In this document: positions 32,931-35,446 of the stretch, piece after piece
How positions within the stretch are numbered: the first letter of the stretch is position 1
How the letters are laid out: the number at the start of each line of letters is the position of its first letter
DNA from: JAZDMK01 sp043800975
GTDB taxonomy: Bacteria > Bacteroidota > Bacteroidia > Bacteroidales > JAHJDW01
Assembly: GCA_043800975.1 (NCBI GenBank)
Contig: JAZDMK010000190.1
Span: forward strand, 1-35,446
Reading direction: 5' to 3'
Length of the DNA stretch: 35,446 nucleotides
Position numbers and translations under genes: made by a program
The notes under the pieces: generated by a model
What the model saw: the letters and a program-made list of their open reading frames with translations, nothing else
Told to the model about the DNA's origin: nothing
Database searches by the model: none

Positions 32931-33626
32931 TCATTTATTTCCGGAAGCATCCCTACTGATCGAGCTTGCACCGCTGGTTTTGCTATGCAAGTCGGTTGCG
33001 GGGTTGATTTCAATGTAAGCGGCTCCTGATGCATCAATGTCGGCTTTTCCGCAGATCAGTCCCAATCCTTTTATTTCGACGGCCCCGCTGGCTTTCAGGT
33101 TGAGTTCGTCGGCAGTGCCTTCCATCTTCAGGTTGACTGCGCCGCTTATATCCCCGTTAATTGATTTTGCATTCAGGTTTGCCTTGACGGATACAGCGCC
33201 TGAAAGATCCATGTCGAGCGTCTTTGCATTCATCCGGTTTTCGAATTCAATTTCGCAGGCACCGCTGGCATCCATACGATTGAGTTCCGGAAGGGTGATG
33301 TATACGTTCAGCTTGCTCATATGACTTACTTTTCCGTTCATCGACATACAAAGAGTTCCGCTTTTAATTTCGGTGATCACCTTTTCCTGCAAGTTTTCGT
33401 CGGTTTCTACTTCTACGCTGAATTCGCTACCTTGCTTAAGAATTACGTTGAAAGCGCCGCTGCATTTAATGCCGTCGAAATCTTTCAGGGGGCGGGCCTG
33501 CTTGACAATTTTACCATTGCCTTCAACTTTGGAATTATTTCCTGTTGCAAAGGAAGTGCATGAACTCAGTGAATATGCCATAACGGCTGCAAACAGAAGA
33601 AGTACGGGGGTCGCAAGTTTTTTCAT
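32931..33626 (-). CDS. DUF2807 (head GIN domain) lipoprotein
   Basis: A 231-residue lipoprotein: signal peptide ending LSSC (Cys22) and a DUF2807 domain (about 43-231), a right-handed beta-helix with many repeats of (D/L)xSGA such as CSGAFNVIL, DASGACEIEF, LSGAVSV, ISGAVNL and ASGAVEI. Such proteins are common in Bacteroidota and are thought to lie on the surface or periplasmic side as adhesin-like or structural parts. An open frame reaches 33806, but ATG 33626 begins the signal peptide. The region upstream holds a dyad at 33663 and the 21-bp array. Confidence 0.85.
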   Translation of the reverse strand: MKKLATPVLLLFAAVMAYSLSSCTSFATGNNSKVEGNGKIVKQARPLKDFDGIKCSGAFNVILKQGSEFSVEVETDENLQEKVITEIKSGTLCMSMNGKVSHMSKLNVYITLPELNRMDASGACEIEFENRMNAKTLDMDLSGAVSVKANLNAKSINGDISGAVNLKMEGTADELNLKASGAVEIKGLGLICGKADIDASGAAYIEINPATDLHSKTSGASSISRDASGNK

Positions 33627-33662
33627 ATGAAATGTTTTAATTGATTTTGCATGTGACGGGTT

Positions 33663-33679
33663 TAACTTTGAAAAAGTTA
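33663..33679. promoter_or_regulatory. Perfect 7-bp dyad upstream of DUF2807 gene
   Basis: TAACTTT (33663-33669) and AAAGTTA (33673-33679) around GAA form a perfect inverted repeat, 37 bp before the DUF2807 ATG. It is a candidate operator, but no regulator is known. Confidence 0.3.
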
Positions 33680-33719
33680 CAGGCCGGGAGAAAAATTGAC
33701 AATTGCTTACCTCAGGCAT

Positions 33720-33845
33720 TAGGAAAAGAACAGAAATATGTACAGGAAGAACTGTCCTGTATATAAGAAGAACCGTCTTATACACAGGCTGACACAAACC
33801 ATGCATAAGAAGAACCGTCCTTTACAAAGGAAGAACAGTTCTGTA
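33720..33845. repeat. Array of six 21-bp units with AGAACNG core
   Basis: Six units of exactly 21 bp lie in phase: 33720, 33741, 33762, 33783, 33804 and 33825. Five have the core AGAACNG at offset 8-14; the one at 33783 has lost it. Four units have a left arm YANARGA and a right arm TYYTNTA. In the units at 33741 and 33762 the arms are perfect 7-bp complements with different sequences, so each can fold as a hairpin with a 7-base loop. On the plus strand 38 codons (33738-33854) stay open as heptads containing KKN or RKN. The array is intergenic, between two minus-strand genes. Confidence 0.75.
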
Positions 33846-33863
33846 CTTTATTAGAGAAAAACC

Positions 33864-35381
33864 CTACCGTGATATTTTATTATACGCTCTCTGATCCGCG
33901 TAATTCCACGAAAGCCAGCTTTGCGCTTCCCAACTTTTGCAAAAATCTTTATAGCGAATTTCAAGAATCTGGTTGTAATTTTTGATATCTGAATTATAAG
34001 TGATCCTTCTTGAACTGTAGGGATGATCCTCCGTCTGCACATAAGGAACTAAAAAGAGCGCAGCGTTTTCTTTCAAGTCAGGTAAAACGGAATTAGGAAG
34101 ACTTACCATGTAATCTAGATGAAAGTAAGCAGAAGATGAATGTGTAATATTGTATCGTGCAATGATGCGGTTCCAGTTGAAACCGCTGAAGAAAATAAGC
34201 ACTGCATAAATGATCAGAAAGTTGGTGCGGACCACAAATCCGGCGGAACGGCATTTACTGATTTTAATAAATACTGTAAGCAAGCCTGCAATAGTAAGAA
34301 TGAGAAAAATGAATACACCGATTCGCAAATAGGCGAGGTTGTAATAATACACGTACCAGTAATTTCGGACGGCAACCGAAAGTGTCATGAAAGCATTTTG
34401 TGCAAGCCATAACTGCGTCAGGATTCGTAGAAATTTATTCTTTTTATAAAAATTCAGATTGCCGCGAAAGAAATACAAAGCTACTCCTGCAGAAATGAAA
34501 ATGGAAAAGATTAGAAGCCATGTTCCGCTGTGAACGAATTGCTTCAGGAATTGTCCGTTCCATTCAAAGTTAAGCCAGACATTGGCAATATCCAGATAAT
34601 TCAGAAAGGCAATCATCGCATTGAGAAGAATCAGAAGCAGTATCCCGCTGCGGTATTCCGATTGTAAGCTCATCACTTTATGCTGAAATGTTATTCTTCT
34701 TCGTTTCCTGATAAGAGCATTTGTGAAAAGTGAGTCTTTCGCAAGTACACCCGAATATTTTGTATGAATGAAAAGGGCAGAAGCCACGACAGCGCCGAAC
34801 AGATAAAAGAAGATCAATTCAAGATTGATGTTTTTGAAAAATGTTGTCAGGAACAATTCAAAGCGTGTGAGAAAACCCTCAACAGAATTATTGAAAAAGG
34901 GATTTGCGATCAGATAAATGACAAAGAAAATTATGGCAACGATTATAGGAAAAACGGCAATTTTAAGAACCCGGATAATAATCTTTCCGGCACGAAAACG
35001 GGAAATTTTCTCGGCTGCCACTTTAAAAACGCGAATCACTGAAAGGGGAACATTGGCAAAGAAGAGAAGAAAGGACCAGGCCGGATTTTTTAGCGATGAC
35101 CAAAATAAGGAAGTAGTGAGAAACGCCAGAGATACCAGATTCATTGTGATGGCGAATGCCGTATGAAAAAAAATTACAAAAAAAGCGGTTGAGACCAAAC
35201 CAAGCAAAGTCAGGCGAAGCCATAGATTCCGAAGAGGAAACGGATAAATCCATGCTAGCAAAAGCACACTGATCAGTTCGAAAAGGATAAGGTTTATGCC
35301 GATTAGCTCGTGATAAAACAGAAGCGTAAATAAAATGCTGGTTACAGCAACAGCGGTAATTTTTCGAAATACTGTTTTCAT
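33864..35381 (-). CDS. Polytopic membrane protein, DUF4173-like
   Basis: A 505-residue inner-membrane protein with about ten to twelve hydrophobic segments, from residue 7 to about 400. It has the pattern of DUF4173 membrane proteins: a central VMSLQSEYRSGILLLILLN region, a conserved NYLDIANVWLNFEW segment, and a soluble C-terminal tail (about 410-505) rich in Trp and Tyr. No enzymatic motif is seen and the function is unknown. The start at 35381 begins a good first membrane helix. It is upstream of the DUF2807 gene on the same strand, with 237 bp between them. Confidence 0.75.
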   Translation of the reverse strand: MKTVFRKITAVAVTSILFTLLFYHELIGINLILFELISVLLLAWIYPFPLRNLWLRLTLLGLVSTAFFVIFFHTAFAITMNLVSLAFLTTSLFWSSLKNPAWSFLLFFANVPLSVIRVFKVAAEKISRFRAGKIIIRVLKIAVFPIIVAIIFFVIYLIANPFFNNSVEGFLTRFELFLTTFFKNINLELIFFYLFGAVVASALFIHTKYSGVLAKDSLFTNALIRKRRRITFQHKVMSLQSEYRSGILLLILLNAMIAFLNYLDIANVWLNFEWNGQFLKQFVHSGTWLLIFSIFISAGVALYFFRGNLNFYKKNKFLRILTQLWLAQNAFMTLSVAVRNYWYVYYYNLAYLRIGVFIFLILTIAGLLTVFIKISKCRSAGFVVRTNFLIIYAVLIFFSGFNWNRIIARYNITHSSSAYFHLDYMVSLPNSVLPDLKENAALFLVPYVQTEDHPYSSRRITYNSDIKNYNQILEIRYKDFCKSWEAQSWLSWNYADQRAYNKISR

Positions 35382-35446
35382 GTTTTTTTCTTTTAACGTA
35401 AAAAAGTAAGAATTATTATCTTTTGTGACATATTTACTATTAAGGT

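Noticed and set aside
33627..33806. N-terminal extension of the DUF2807 protein
   Set aside because: The extra 60 residues are encoded partly by the repeat array and precede a complete lipoprotein signal at 33626.
33720..33845. CRISPR array
   Set aside because: The unit is 21 bp without separate constant repeats and unique spacers, and there are no cas genes.
33738..33854. 38-codon plus-strand gene with basic heptads
   Set aside because: The frame is a necessary result of a 21-bp repeat; no ribosome site or homology is visible, so it is mentioned only under the array.

Overview
The window is chromosomal DNA of a member of the Bacteroidota, probably free-living rather than a gut Bacteroides. 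Three things point there. Five secreted proteins end in a type IX secretion (T9SS) sorting domain with the YPNP/FPNP motif. Promoters have the Bacteroidota form, TTG or TTTG at -33 and TAnnTTTG at -7. Several families are typical of the group: the long PurF form, DUF2807 lipoproteins and DUF4173-type membrane proteins. I see no rRNA, tRNA, CRISPR array, transposase, integrase or phage gene. Shine-Dalgarno sites are weak, as usual in this phylum, so starts were chosen from signal peptides, promoter position and overlaps.

Layout. 1-1.7 kb: an operon of a lipoprotein, an outer-membrane beta-barrel candidate and a rhodanese-like protein without the catalytic Cys, followed by what looks like the decayed tail of a thioredoxin-fold gene. 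1.8-2.6 kb: a helical, internally duplicated protein whose exported form is cut by a stop at codon 2. 2.7-6.4 kb: secreted proteins (SGNH hydrolase with PKD and T9SS domains; an unknown exported protein next to a papain-like T9SS protease; a YD-like exported protein). 6.4-7.7 kb: an MFS transporter. 7.8-12 kb, minus strand: PHP-family T9SS metallohydrolase, divergent phosphoglycerate kinase and nitroreductase, tightly packed. 12.1-14.8 kb: two T9SS proteins, one a probable seven-bladed propeller. 14.8-17.8 kb, minus: a cyclic-nucleotide-binding-domain/aspartase fusion with two paralogous 176-residue membrane proteins. 17.9-20.1 kb, minus: a GH3-type acyl-adenylating ligase overlapping a LysE-type exporter. 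20.2-22.9 kb: a PhoB/PhoR-like two-component pair and an exported protein. 23-25.4 kb, minus: long PurF and DUF302. 25.5-26.4 kb: an MsrB-MsrA fusion lipoprotein. 26.5-28 kb, minus: two unknown envelope proteins. 28.2-29.5 kb: an S37-type peptidase. 29.5-30 kb: a gene-free stretch of degenerate short repeats. 30-31.8 kb: hotdog protein, PqiA-like protein and an unknown. 31.8-35.4 kb, minus: LpxL-type acyltransferase, DUF2807 lipoprotein and a polytopic DUF4173-like protein, with a 21-bp-period repeat array between the last two.

Most genes serve the cell envelope, secretion or central metabolism. The points most worth following up are the cNMP-domain/aspartase fusion (15.9-17.8 kb), the 21-bp array of AGAACNG-core units (33.72-33.85 kb), the GH3-LysE pair, the nonsense codon at codon 2 of the 1889 gene, and the papain-like protease with its unknown companion. 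Function calls rest on motif recognition by eye; no database search was run.
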